DNA of 64,000 nt from Hydractinia symbiolongicarpus (GCF_029227915.1 NC_079878.1:5642001-5706000), one strand, 5' to 3'; counted from the first letter of the stretch, positions 25,801 to 52,685 are shown. The notes: generated by a model from the letters alone, not told the origin. Numbers and translations are program-made.

Positions 25801-28419
25801 GTGCGACATGGAAATGTTTATGTTAGGGTATCAAACAACAGACTGATTAAAGTTGGGCATGAATTTCAAGAGCCAACAGAATCAGATCCTGGCCCTGAAA
25901 TAAAAGTTACCTCAGGTGAGGTGAATTGCATTCGTGAATCTTCAGATGAAGAAAACACTAATCAAAGACAACATGCCGATGCTGCTATACACGACGGAGT
26001 ACAACTTGACGATGCCACCTTGGACCAAAACATGACTGACAACCTTACGGGTATGTCAAAAAAAAATGATGAAATTCGCTACAAGCAACCAGGTGACAAC
26101 ATTTGGAGAGAGGCAACGATAATCAGCAGAGCTGGCAAAGCAACTGGGAAGTATTCTTTCTGGTACAATGTGAAACACCCAGATGAATAAAATCCCATTT
26201 GTATAGATTTTCAGAGTATTGACAAATAAGAAAAGGTAGAAAAGGGAAGAACTGAGAAAGTAAACATTGTCTTAGTGCCACACTGCCAAGGAACAAGAGA
26301 TTAAGAACTTGAAGGATTTTGAGGTTTTTGAAGAAGTGAGAAATTCAGGACAAAAGACAATTTCTACTACATGGGTAATTACAGAGAAGAAAACTGGTTC
26401 AGAAAATTTTGTAAAAGCCAGACTCGTTGCAAGAGGCTTTGAAGAGGAGCAAATTTTACAAGTTGACTCGCCTACTGCCTTGAAAAGCACCCTGAGAATT
26501 CTGATAGCAATGGCAATGCCAAACCACAGATATCAAAGCTGCTTTTCTTCAGGGATGCGATATCCAAAGAAATGTATTTTTGCAGCCACCAATTGAAGCA
26601 GATGACCAAGGCAACCTTTGGAAACTTAAAAAGGTTGTGTATGGATTAAATGATGCTGCGCGACACTGGTTTTTTACTGTGAAAAAGGAATTGAAAAGCT
26701 TGGATGTGTACAATCCAAGTTCGATCCAGCTATGTTTTATTGGAAACGTGAGGATATTCTAGAAACTTTTTGTTATCCATGTCGACGATTTTATTCACTC
26801 TGGAACAACATCTTTTGAGAAAGAGGTTGTTTATAAATTAAGATGTCTTTCGAATTGGGAAAATTGAGGAAAAATATTTTAAATATGTTGGCTTAAACAT
26901 ACAGCATAACAATGGTAACATAGAAGTGTCCCAGAATGATTTTATTGACCCGATGCAACTTGTACCTCTATCTCCGAAACGTCAAGCAAATAAGTTTGAG
27001 AAACTTAATTCCACTGAAATTGCAAGTTACCGGAGTTTGATTGGTCAAGCAAATTGGGTGGCCAGTCAGACCAGGCCTGATGTTAGTTTTGATGTTTTGC
27101 ACTTTAGCATGTGTATCAACCAGAGTCCAGAAGTAAGACATCTCATTTAAGCTAACAAAATGGTAAATGAAAAATTAAGTCTGATCAGTTTAAACTGATA
27201 TATCCAAAAATGAATGTCAACCAGGAGCTTCGATTAGTCGTATTCACAGATGCTTCCCATGCAAATTTGCCAGATGGTGCATCTAGTGCAGGTGCACATA
27301 TCATTTTATTAGTTGGAGAAAATAATGATTGTTGTATACTAAATTGGTCATCAAACAAAATTAAAAGGGTAGTGAAGAGTACCACAGCTGCAGAAAGTTT
27401 AGCACTATCAGATGGGTTGGACGATGCACTGTACCTATCTGAATTACTGGCGGAATTGCTAAGAAAAGACGTAAAGAAAATCACAATAAATGCCAAGATT
27501 GATAATAAAAATCTACATTCACTTATATATTCAACGAAAGTAATAAGTGAAAATGACTGCGTATTGATATTGCAGCAATAAAAGAGATGCTAATTCGTAA
27601 AGAAATCAGTACAGTGGAATGGATACCCACCGAAAGACAATTAGCTGATTGTCTGACAAAACATGGTGCTAGTTGTCAGAGTTTACAAAATATTCTGTCG
27701 ATTGGAAAACTTGATGTGTGACATTATAAAATTGACTATTATCAAAGTGTTTTATTTTATTTCATTGTGCACACAGGTTGTGTACCTTCTTTTGTTGCAG
27801 ACATTTCATACACTATGGACGTTCTACGAACTACAAGAAAAAGGGAGGCGTGTGTTAGTGTTGATCATTATATTTATTACTTGTTTCTTTATAGTGTAGC
27901 ATTATAACTGGTGGGTGTAATAAATATATGTGTACATCGTTTCACTATCTATGGTTATTATCAATTTTACAACAATATCCGATTATGGTTATCAGTGCTT
28001 TCATGGCTAATTTCCATTAAATTTTATAAGTAAATCATGCAAAATACATAATTTTTGCATACTGTCTTAATTAGTCTTAAGTAGCGAATATATCAATATA
28101 CCTGAGTAGCATTGGATGATAATATAGGTTTACTAGCGACTTTTTTTGCTGCTGACTGTTTCACATTTGAGGATTTTTGTCCCCAAGCAGATGTTTTGGC
28201 AGAGTTCCCAGTTTTTGGAGCAGCTGGAAGAGGCGGAAATGCATCAGCATATGTTGGTCCTCCTCCATTTTCAGTTTGTTGTTTTTCATGGGCCTCGTTT
28301 GCATGCATGTCTCCATTCATTGTTGTCATACTTCCTGTACCAATGATTCCGTTGGTGTATGTGTTTGCAGTATTTAAATCCGATATTGTACCATTAATTG
28401 ATAATGATTCCATATCCAT
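16873..28419 (-). CDS. HDLBP: Vigilin, multi-KH-domain RNA-binding protein
   Basis: Fifteen coding exons join in frame to 1302 codons: 28419-28102, 23056-22616, 22459-22214, 22138-21962, 21547-21332, 21022-20804, 20724-20287, 20067-19879, 19567-19316, 19028-18872, 18752-18445, 18285-18018, 17882-17707, 17614-17399 and 17160-16873. The N-terminus has the vigilin motif PTYADAFPPLP, the C-terminus FVVKDAPW and PWGPW. Between them run about fifteen KH units with loops such as ILGKGGKN, IIGKSGSN, IIGQKGGK, IIGKGGEN and IIGQRGKS; units 1, 3, 11 and 12 have degenerate GxxG loops. Vigilin binds mRNA and tRNA and associates with ER-bound ribosomes. Twelve of fourteen introns are phase 0, as expected for a repeat-built gene. 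Start chosen at the first ATG after an acceptor; 36 bases of 5' UTR share that exon. Intron 1 (5 kb) holds a Copia element. Confidence 0.97.
23394..23510 (+). repeat. 5' LTR of the Copia element
   Basis: 117 bases, TG...CA ends, matching 27851-27971 nearly throughout; differences are confined to the T-rich stretch after the first 17 bases. Very short for an LTR. Confidence 0.93.
23511..23522 (+). promoter_or_regulatory. Primer binding site of the Copia element
   Basis: TGGTAGCAAAGG starts at the first base after the 5' LTR and resembles the TGGTAKCAGAGC site complementary to initiator-Met tRNA used by many Copia elements. Confidence 0.7.
23527..24924 (+). CDS. Copia Gag-protease open frame
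   Basis: 465 codons without interruption. The N-terminal half is a Copia Gag (starting with a PPVFNSKDKPYDRYCEELRAW-like segment, then KLLDASKLSHKERQLVLTGV). A CCHC zinc knuckle follows at about residues 257-270 (CKICESILHFMRDC, spacing C-x2-C-x4-H-x4-C). The aspartic protease has the active-site AVLDSGCTNTVAG around residue 300. Gag packages element RNA and the protease would cut the polyprotein. The frame ends soon after the protease, where the integrase continues in another frame at about 24890, implying a frameshift in this copy. Confidence 0.88.
   Translation: MKNLKMSGYKNPPVFNSKDKPYDRYCEELRAWCIVTDLVKKKRGVAVALSFPEDDPSGVRDKVFNELKLESINADNGVEKLIDYLDKIFKKDELSEVYERYTIFDRYVREANQKVETFVLEFEKRYNRIMQKDMKLPSSVLAFKLLDASKLSHKERQLVLTGVDYSKKEQLFDQMKTALRKFYGEQAIPSESDVSGIALEPRGASASEILYNRPNKYQHNRFSRLQRIFRHGENEHFQSRNTDTKTNPLGFNGKLTKCKICESILHFMRDCPHRRSMNSGEHITLFTGSNESELCLLTSEARNSAVLDSGCTNTVAGRHWMDCYLETLDAKESNLVQHCDSSTVFKFGGGETKKSRGSVTFPCEIAGKSIFIKTDVIDSEIPLLLSKTAMKNAKIKLDLENDQAEIWGKTVDSTSSGHYCIPLDKEEIPISDFIPCLYTLEAPEQRKRKRLSNYTSNLPTLHKLN
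24831..27720 (+). pseudogene. Copia Pol region (integrase, reverse transcriptase, RNase H), broken
   Basis: Integrase: zinc-finger part with HKQFAHPSQAKLKAL and CEICQRF (24880-25020), catalytic core AMDLKKWNKD and FLADNGGEFANEDY, then a stop at 25299; the core continues after it with NGICERNHAVVDRCVEKI. Reverse transcriptase: WVITEKKTGSENFVKARLVA (about 26370-26430), LWKLKKVVYGLNDAARHWF (26610-26670) and a HVDDF catalytic box near 26780. RNase H: VVFTDASHANLPDGASSAGA (27237 on) and TTAAESLALSDGLDDALYL. At least five stops or frame changes separate these pieces, so no functional Pol can be made from this copy. Confidence 0.88.
27851..27971 (+). repeat. 3' LTR of the Copia element
   Basis: 121 bases, TG...CA ends, near-identical to the 5' LTR. 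Preceded by a polypurine tract and followed by the second ACAAT. Confidence 0.93.
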
Positions 28420-28455
28420 AAATCTTGTCCGATCCGATCAAGTCAAGCAGTTCCA
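28420..28455 (-). other. HDLBP: 5' UTR part of vigilin coding exon 1, with acceptor
   Basis: The minus-strand sequence ttttttag precedes position 28455, so the ATG-bearing exon has a 36-base leader and at least one non-coding exon lies further upstream. A candidate is the segment ending at the donor CAG|GTAAAC at 29824/29823; its start is unknown. Confidence 0.5.
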
Positions 28456-29039
28456 CTAAAAAAGGTATTAATTATATACATAAAATTAAAATATTAAATG
28501 CAAACATGATTTCCACAGCAAAAACTATCATCAGGCTATGTAAAGTATAGCACAAAAATGGGTTTTTACATACTAAGGACAAAAAAGCATTACTACACGT
28601 GTAGTCAACGCTAATAGACTTTAAAATTGGACATTTGTTTTTTTTTACTTTAAATTTGACTATTTTATAGTCAAATACAGGTTGGTTAACTAGAAATGGC
28701 GTACTATTAGATGTGCACACAACCACACATGCCATATTTTGTTTTGATGTGTGATAATTCTCACATTGAAAACATACATAAAATTCCTGCCTCACAGTAT
28801 CGTGTTCAACGGAAAAGAAATAGAGCAATAATTATTTTATTTTATGAAAATTGCACCAATTGTGTTTACTTTCCGCGGAGCACAAGAAATGCTTAGCTAG
28901 TATCCTCCAATTAAATCTAAAATTACAAAAAATTACAATTTTGACTCGGCTTTTTGAGATTCTAGCTCCAATCTCAGCCAGGATGTTTTATTTGGATCTT
29001 TGCCATGTATAATATCTACAAAAAACTCATCAAAAAATC

Positions 29040-29277
29040 AGAACATGGTTTCTCTCTTCTAGGTTGCTAAGCTGAAGTAATGATAAAATCAAACAGCCTA
29101 TACCAGCCATATCATGTTTACTTATTTTTTATTCTATATGACCATATTTACTTCATATTCACAACATGGCTACTCTTTTTTAAAATTTCTGAGCTGAAAT
29201 AATGATAAAATCACACAACCTAGCACATATCACATGTATTTATTTTATTTTCATGATATGACTATTTACTTATTTAA
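29040..29277. repeat. Imperfect tandem duplication, about 120-base unit
   Basis: Two adjacent units share ACATGG..TCTCT or CTCTT, then GCTGAARTAATGATAAAATC, then CA..CCT, CATATCA-type and TTACTTATTT blocks in the same order (29040-29155 and 29161-29277). Diverged, so old. Confidence 0.65.
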
Positions 29278-30012
29278 AACAATATCTATGTTATTGTCAA
29301 AAAAATTGTGGCAAGAAAATTCTTGCAGATGAGACCAAAACTTATTTTTTTCTGAAAATATGAAATGTAAACTTTTATAGAAAATTTTGTAATTTTAAGC
29401 AATGAATAGCCAGGTTAACATTGAATTTAGAAGAGGAAATAAGAAACTTTTAAGAAAAATTATGGCAATATTTGTATTTACTAGATTATAGAACAGGATT
29501 TATTGTGTATAATTCAAAGTTTATAATAGTTGAACCATAATATTTAAGGAAAGATTTGTGGTTCAACCCTAAGCAGCAGCAACAAAGGACTGTAGCTAGA
29601 CAATTAATAACTAGAAAGCAATGAAAATAAAACTAGTTACTGATCTGAGACACATTACTGCATTTTTATTCTAATATAACAAAAGTGGTAGCTAGCAAAT
29701 TTTACAGTAGGTATTTTACAATAATTATTTATGACACGTGAAGTGGTATTCATTTAAAATTATGATTTAATCCACGCTATATCTAGCTTGCAGTTATCTA
29801 GCTACACTTTGAAGTTTGTTTACCTGTATCACAGAGGAATCTGCTGCCGTTATTGGAAAGCCGGGTTTCTTTTATATTCTTGACGCCACAGTTTGGCAGT
29901 TCGTACTGTCCAAAGCCAAGTTTGGTTCAAGTAAAGGTTCAACACATCGACTTTTCAGAAGAAAGTTTCTCTGTTGATCAATTTCGAGTTACACATTTCA
30001 ATACAAACTTAC

Positions 30013-30240
30013 AATTCTATTGTTTTTAAGCCAATCAGTAAACGGTATCGCTTTTTTCTTTGAGCGGAAGCATAATGGCTCCCACTCAGCTGAGTCAACA
30101 AAACTATTCGGGCACCTACGTTGACAAATCACAAGGTGACTGTTTTGAAAAACAACTAGAGACCCCACACATGAAAACTTTCCCCTAGAACCACACGCGA
30201 TAAACGAGAGAAAAGCGCGAAGGACTGTTACTGAATGCAT
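30013..30240 (-). CDS. Possible first coding exon of an unknown protein
   Basis: From an ATG at 30240 the minus strand is open for 76 codons and then meets a good splice donor (ATT|GTAAGT, last exon base 30013) in phase 0. The start is hydrophobic (HSVTVLRAFLSFIACG), so a signal or mitochondrial targeting peptide is possible. The end reads KKAIPFTDWLKNN. If it were spliced to the vigilin acceptor at 28455 it would stop after five codons, so it is not an N-terminal extension of vigilin. Family not recognised; may be chance or an upstream ORF. Confidence 0.25.
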
Positions 30241-30970
30241 GGCAAGAAAAAGTTTTTTTATCCTAAAATTACAGAAATTTTAAAATCTCTTGTTAACTTT
30301 TTTCGCTGCCGTAAAAAAAATAAGATCAACGGATTTAACACAGGCACTCGACATTCGAATGAATGGACTCAATGCCTTTTAAAGGTCGCTCAAAAATAAA
30401 CATTTACATCGTTTTTTTGAAAAGGCATGTAGTCCTATCAATCACAAACATATTTTTCTGGAATTTGCATGCAAAATTACAAGGGTTGGATAATATTCGT
30501 AATTCTAGAAAGTTTTGATTCAAATAGTCTGTCATCAAACGTCATCAGAGTTTAAAAATTAAAAATAAAATGCTTTAATAAATAGAATTCTGTTTATTGC
30601 AATTGGGTGGATTGCAATTTCAGGCAGTCTACCCGTCTGGAAAAACTTAAAAAGCATTATCTTGGATTAGATTATATGGAATCTTTCTCTACCTGGTTTT
30701 GTATACTTTGTTTTTGCACTGTGCGTGGCGACTCACTTTTTACGAAATGTAAATCATATATAGGTCTGCTACGAAAAGAATTCGAGCCTACATCGGATTT
30801 ATTATTACTTTTAGTCTTGATCGTCCTCATCCAGGGCCCTTGTTAAAAACAGCCGTACACAATGCATAAGAGCGGCCGGCTTTATGAATATACCAAGATA
30901 ATCTACTAGACAGGATATTCGTCCCAAAAAATGTCAATGCGTTTATTCCAGGGGCAACGGGGATGTTTTT

Positions 30971-31156
30971 TTAAGGCACATACTTCACATTGATAGCCAC
31001 ACTCCTGGCTTTGTTTCTGCGACTTTGTGCTGTTGTTTGCGATTTATTGTAACTTTTTCTTCTTCTTACGATTCCGTTCTTCACAGGGACTTTCCGTCGC
31101 AACTTGCCCTTTATTTTTCTTCGTAAAAACCTACGTGTGCTTAGCTTCTTCCTTAC
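30971..31156 (-). other. Open stretch coding for an extremely basic peptide
   Basis: About 61 codons are open on the minus strand between stops, beginning near VRKKLSTRRFLRRKIKG and dense in Arg and Lys throughout; there is no obvious Met at the start. It lies just downstream of the polymerase remnant on the same strand. Arg/Lys-rich small proteins are seen as DNA-condensing proteins in some DNA elements, but this assignment is only a guess. Confidence 0.3.
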
Positions 31157-31406
31157 CTATTTATTTCAACCTTCCTTCAATGAAATTCACACCATAAGCC
31201 TGACCAATGTTCCCACCTCGAAGCCCCAACTGCGTTGCCTAATGCATCTAGTTCTACGGTTTGCTCTTGATAAGGTATTTTGAAAACCAAACTTGACCCC
31301 GACTCTTTGATTTTTTTATAACGGGACTTCCCCTATATCAGAATGAAAAAAAAACCTGGGATCGAGGTTGTTCAAGAACGATATACTTGTCGTTATGGCT
31401 GAAACT

Positions 31407-31497
31407 CATTCTTGTCCCCAGATGTCTTAAAGATTAAAACCTCAAAAGTGGAACTACTTTCGAGCTTTATTTCAAAGAATTCTGGAGTCGAGAATGG
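31407..31497. repeat. Small palindromic repeat, copy 2
   Basis: CATTCTTGTCCCCAGATG at the left and TCTGGAGTCGAGAATG at the right are near reverse complements. Related to 11027-11098. Confidence 0.5.
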
Positions 31498-31969
31498 ACT
31501 GAACCTATTATTCAGTCTAAACATCTCGTCTAGTACTATTTTCATCCAATCCCACCTTTTTCTACCTCCTTAGAATCCTTTACTTTCTTTCCCAAGTCAA
31601 TTACACCATCCTTGGTAGCGAGTCGTCCTGAATATCCTTCCGTAGATCCTTCACACAATCAAGTTTTACGAGATTTCCTACGACATTTGCATACATGTTG
31701 ACTATATAACACCATTGTAGATTTTTTTTAGATTTTTTGTCTTTGCGTGTTGTCTACAAATGGCTTTGTATACTTCTTCTCTTACGTATCGTATCCTTGA
31801 AAACTTGACGCCTGTCTACTGTAGTTTTTTAAGCTCTCCACAGGTGTATCCCCTACATCGAAACATTCAGCAATATTTTACATTTTTCAGATAACTCCTC
31901 TGAATCTAAAATACACTGCAATCCTAGAATTTGCAATCAAAAATCCTAAAGTAAACTGCGTAAGCAAAA

Positions 31970-32720
31970 ATCGTCAGAATTACGTTGAGCATTTTTTCCA
32001 TACGCCGGTGTTCTTATGCGAGCAATGTGTACAAGCTTCCTGTCATCAGCTCTGTTAAGTGCAAGATTGTTCACTTTCTGTGTGTACATCTGACGCTTTT
32101 TGTTCTGTGTAAGCATCTGGCTTTTCTATATTTTTACGTCTTCGTTCAGACATCTATTGTAATCGTCAAATGTGATAGTTTTTGACCACAAATTTTCTTC
32201 ACGCCCTTATCTATTTGTCGTCGCTTAGACTTCTGTGGACATAGAGTTTTATCCTCAATGCAACAAATTCTATCATGACTTCTCCACCTGATTCATCCTT
32301 TATCAGACACAGAACCTTGTTTCTTGTTTCCGCGATCAGAAGTGGTTTACATCATCTTTAATGTAGGCAATAGTTTAAAGTTTATCCCTCTGGATGCCCA
32401 TGAGATTCTTGCCAAAAGCGAGTCCCATCTTTAAAGATAGGCTTCGCAACCAGCTTAAGATAATTTTCCTTCCTTGTAACTAGCGAATAAAATCTTGCCA
32501 AATACAAAGCAGTTAATGTGCCTGAAAAAGTCCTTCTCGAACTCGTTCTTAGCATGTTGAGATTGATGTAAGGTTTAAGCCATGGACTTTTCGCGATTTC
32601 ATCACAAGGTGTACCTTTTTCACTTTAGGCCCATGTTTTATAGTCTCGTGCTCTGATGTGGATTACGTACTTGCGCTTATCCTACAAGTTTTGCACAAAA
32701 ATTCTCAACGGCAACAACAT
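31970..32720 (-). pseudogene. Decayed protein-primed family B DNA polymerase of Maverick/Polinton type
   Basis: Three conserved polymerase blocks occur in family order on the minus strand but in different frames. Near 32610-32500: SPWLKPYINLN and then NEFEKDFF with FVFGK, the motif B region. Near 32290-32220: MIEFVALRIKLYVH. Near 32180-31985: KTITFDDYNRCLN, QMYTQKVNNLALNRADDRK and ARIRTPAYG, the C-terminal end. KYVIHIRA-like sequence just upstream (about 32690) also fits. Frameshifts and stops between blocks show it is dead. Such polymerases replicate large virus-like DNA transposons from protein-primed ends. No matching integrase or capsid gene was recognised nearby, and no terminal repeats were found. 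Confidence 0.78.
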
Positions 32721-33073
32721 CGTCATGTTCTTCATCAAAATCAGAAGGTCATGATGTATCTCGCCCAGCTTTTTGGTGAAGCCCACACCTACCTCAATTT
32801 GTTTTAGCGTAAGCTTTTTGATCTTAGATATCTATTTAAAGCCATGTGTTGGTAAATATTAAGCCATGGCTCAGTCCTAATTGATACTACCGTTTTCGAT
32901 ACTGATCCATACAGGCAGCTCGATGTATAAGGATCGTCTTATAAGCTGCAGTTTTGTGGAAATCAACATCCATGTGAAGTATCCTATCTATCATGAAATT
33001 GCTTTGCGGAAGTGCGGGGTGCTTTACATCCTTTTTATTTGTGAAGAACCAAACTTAGCAACTTATCTAAGTA

Positions 33074-33265
33074 CTACCTTGAAGAATATCCGTACGGTTG
33101 GTGGTTAAAGACATTAACGATCCTAGTGTTTGCATCACCAGAGAGTAAGTATTCGGTTCCCTCTAGATCCTCTGCCTTAGGCTGAAATCCCGGTATGATT
33201 TCTTCTTCCACATGATCCACATAGAGAAATGCACCTCCTATATTTTTCACTTGGTACTCGATCAA
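33074..33265 (-). other. Short open frame upstream of the polymerase remnant
   Basis: 63 codons on the minus strand, with GAFLYVDHVEEEIIPGFQP looking protein-like. It may be a piece of the same decayed element; not recognised. Confidence 0.25.
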
Positions 33266-33664
33266 TGTCTTTACGTTAGACCTCCTAGACCTAGACCTAT
33301 ATACCTATTGATGCCAGCTATTTCTATACCAGATAATATTTTTTTTGAACAATTATTTATTCTTTATTTATAGTTTATTTATATTTTCCTTACTTTCAAG
33401 GCCATTTATCGTTTTCTCCGCTTTTTGTCTAGTTACAATTTAAGTTGATTCCATATATCGTTTCTTAATTTCTCGTCGATTCGAGCGTTTCAATTTCTTT
33501 CAAGCCTTTTCAGTTTTTCCCATCGCGGTTTTCTTTTTTATTTAATGTATATAAAAAAATTTATTTTTTGAACACTTATTTATTCTTAATCTATAATTTT
33601 TTTCATTTTTATATTTCATTTTAGGGAGAAGAACAATTTTGTACAAAATTGAACCCAAATAAAT

Positions 33665-33666
<2 letters not shown>

Positions 33667-33700
<34 letters not shown>
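33667..33700 (+). repeat. (AAT)n microsatellite
   Basis: About eleven AAT units. Since the LINE at 37255-43255 also ends in TAA repeats, this could mark the tail of another LINE copy, but no coding sequence is attached. Confidence 0.8.
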
Positions 33701-33702
<2 letters not shown>

Positions 33703-34560
33703 CAGAAATCCCTAACCGAAAAGTCTTGAGCAGAGCGTGCTTATTATATCCTAATGTGCGAGACCAACATCTTCCTGAGGATCTTTATATAGACGCTGAT
33801 TATCACAGACATATTCTTCCTCTGCTTCTACTTCAACTTCGTCATAAAGCGTAGGCTATGCCAGGGCGTTACCTCCTTTATCGTGTGCCGTATGGCACAA
33901 GGCATCGGTTTTGTCACAGCTTTGATTAACCATTCACGCAACTTTTTTTTACCTTGTCATTTCCTGCTAATCAAATACACCCATCGCTTTTGGCTTTTTT
34001 TGACCTGTCAATTGGTAGTCTCTGTGGATGGTTTAATAAGAAAATAGATCTGCCTGCGCAGGCTATGGCGTCCTGTCATACTAACACGGCTATTGGTGAT
34101 CTCTCATAATTCTCGAATGATTCTCTCGTTCATGTTAATTAATAGATTTCTCATTTTCGTGGTTAAATCTAGCACACTCATGTTTGAGCCGTGCCTCCTT
34201 TGTTTCTACACAAGGTGTGCGAAGACATTGCGCAGCATACGCCCTCTGCCTGATATAGACTGCATGCATATAAACATCATGTTCACAGCATTGAGTGAGT
34301 AGTCCCTGGGGCTTCGTAGCGGTTTGCTTGCGGGGTATTTGTCGATGTTCACAGTGTAACATATACGTTTGAAATATAGTAATTTTATAAAACAAGACAT
34401 GTTGCAAACATGTAGCAAAATGATAGTAGTATAGGCTAACAGGCGGACGTCACCACAGATTTAGATAAAGTTAAAAGGGGTCTTGTTTTTGTTCCACCCA
34501 AGGGACAGTATTTTTCAAATCTCCTGTACCTAGCGCTACGCCTACGACATACCCCGTCTC

Positions 34561-34612
34561 TCTGATGAGCTCTTTGTGCATGTTTTGACGAGCTCTCTGT
34601 GCACGTTTTGAA
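34561..34612 (+). repeat. 26-base tandem duplication
   Basis: TGAGCTCTTTGTGCATGTTTTGA is followed directly by CGAGCTCTCTGTGCACGTTTTGA. The two units differ at only a few positions. Confidence 0.6.
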
Positions 34613-35321
34613 ATTTGCAGGAAAGAAGGAAAACAAAACAAAGGGAGTGAAGTATGTTAGCAGCTTTCAAATATTCTGCATAATTTTTTTTATCAATTAA
34701 ATATATATCTTCTTGCCTTAAACTTTCTCAACCTTCGAAATCAGTGCCGTTATTCATGCTGAAAACACTACTGCTTTCGTCAAAGAGTCTTATTTTTGAC
34801 CATAAACTATACCCTTATTTTTGTCACATCCCCCTCTTGTCACATAAATCAAAATAAAGGAAACCTACTACACCCTAAAATAACATAATTATGTTAAGAT
34901 GGTATTTTTACTGAAAAGCTTGATTGCTTATTTTAGCTTGCTGTCTTTATTTAATCTCTGCCAAATATCACTATGGCATATTTACAATTATAACACACTA
35001 AATATGCAAATATTCTAAGCTAGTAGCTAGCTAAAAGCTTTGGAATATTATGTGTCATAGAAACAGTATGGAGTGGTTACCTACCTCTAGCACCTTTTTA
35101 GGAAAAAAGTTTGTGTAGCTTAGCTAGCTAGATTGAAATTTGCAGAAACCTGTAGCAATGATTTGCATAATGCAACAAGAAACCTTTAGCTAAACTTGAA
35201 TTGGTCGATTTGCAGAAATTGTGGCAATCAAGCCAAGATCCTTCTTTACTGATGGCAAGTGTTTCCTGATCTGCACTGAATTTTTGTCACATCAGTGCCA
35301 CTAGTGGTTGTAACTCTTGCA

Positions 35322-35422
35322 CCCTCTAAGCAATGGCCCCTCCTGAAAATAATAGTTGGTGTGTATCCCTTGATATTTGTGAGGCTAGCCCTGTAAAATA
35401 TGCACATCCAGCTATCTTGGGT
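35322..35422. repeat. Dispersed repeat, copy 2
   Basis: Matches 7751-7845 in the same orientation over about 95 bases (AATGGCCCCTCCTG, then GATATTTGTGAGGCTAGCC). The upstream GC-rich part present at copy 1 is missing here. Confidence 0.65.
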
Positions 35423-36117
35423 GTTGTAACAGGTTTTGGTTGCTCACCTTTATCACTATCCAGAGCAGTAACAGTGTGATTTTCTGCATCATCACATTTC
35501 TATTGTTTTTTTCTTACTTGTTGTGTGGTTAGATATTGTCACGAGATTGGTACTGCAGTACAGTGTTAATTTTATTGGATGACTCAATTCAAATAAATGG
35601 TTTTAGAGCAGAGAGAACTCTATTCAGGTGCGATGCATTCAGACCTCTGGTTGTACCACAGCACACGGTGCTAGGAGTTTCGATGTTAATACTGATGGCA
35701 GATTTGGGTTATGCCTGAAAAAGAACTTTTTATGTATTCCAAGAATGTTATGCAAATTTTTGGCACTGTCAACCCAACTAATGCATCTTGTATTGGGAAT
35801 TTACTGTGACAAATTGTATAATTAATTGATAATTTATTGTAGCTTCAACCATTCCATCTGCTATATTCCATTAAAAATGTTACTGTTTAATAACTTAGCA
35901 AAATGTCTGACAGATTGGTGAACCAAATAAAGTAACCATAACTAACAACAACAACAATATTAAAAATAATTTGTGTAGATTTTATATAAAATGTTCACTA
36001 CCCTATATCTAGTAAAAACATGTAAAGCACTATATAAAATATTTTTCAGGTCAAAATTGTGTGTGTGCATGTTACATGTTTTTTTCTCTACAATATATAG
36101 ATACATATACCTACAAC

Positions 36118-52685
<16,568 letters not shown>

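Larger units (their letters stand above)
23389..27976 (+). mobile_element. Ty1/Copia LTR retrotransposon with 5-bp target duplication
   Basis: Element 23394-27971, flanked by the direct repeat ACAAT (23389-23393 and 27972-27976). It lies in vigilin intron 1, antisense to the gene. The internal order gag, protease, integrase, reverse transcriptase, RNase H identifies Copia. LTRs begin TGTTAG and end TTACA; the two copies differ by only a few changes, so insertion was fairly recent. However, the pol region has several stops and frameshifts, so this copy is not autonomous. The primer site TGGTAGCAAAGG follows the 5' LTR directly (23511-23522). A purine tract, AGAAAAAGGGAGGCG, precedes the 3' LTR (27836-27850). 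Confidence 0.95.
28456..36117. other. Divergent intergenic region between vigilin and the C1-THF ligase gene
   Basis: Probably holds the promoters and non-coding first exons of both genes. Visible contents: an imperfect tandem duplication at 29040-29277, an open frame ending at a splice donor (30013-30240), a decayed Maverick/Polinton-type polymerase with a basic open stretch downstream (30971-32720), small repeats (31407-31497, 33667-33700, 34561-34612, 35322-35422) and AT-rich filler. No dehydrogenase/cyclohydrolase exon was found here despite a targeted look for the motifs of that domain. Confidence 0.5.

Noticed and set aside
34558-34620. CTGATGAGCTC...GAGC, a possible hammerhead core
   Set aside because: The second strand of stem II is not followed by GAAA; the pattern is explained by a 26-base tandem duplication.
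35536-35825. Frame with FDVNTDGRFGLCLKKNF as a possible dehydrogenase/cyclohydrolase exon of the C1-THF synthase
   Set aside because: Only a loose resemblance, none of the cofactor or catalytic motifs are present, and it does not fit a splice chain to 36118.
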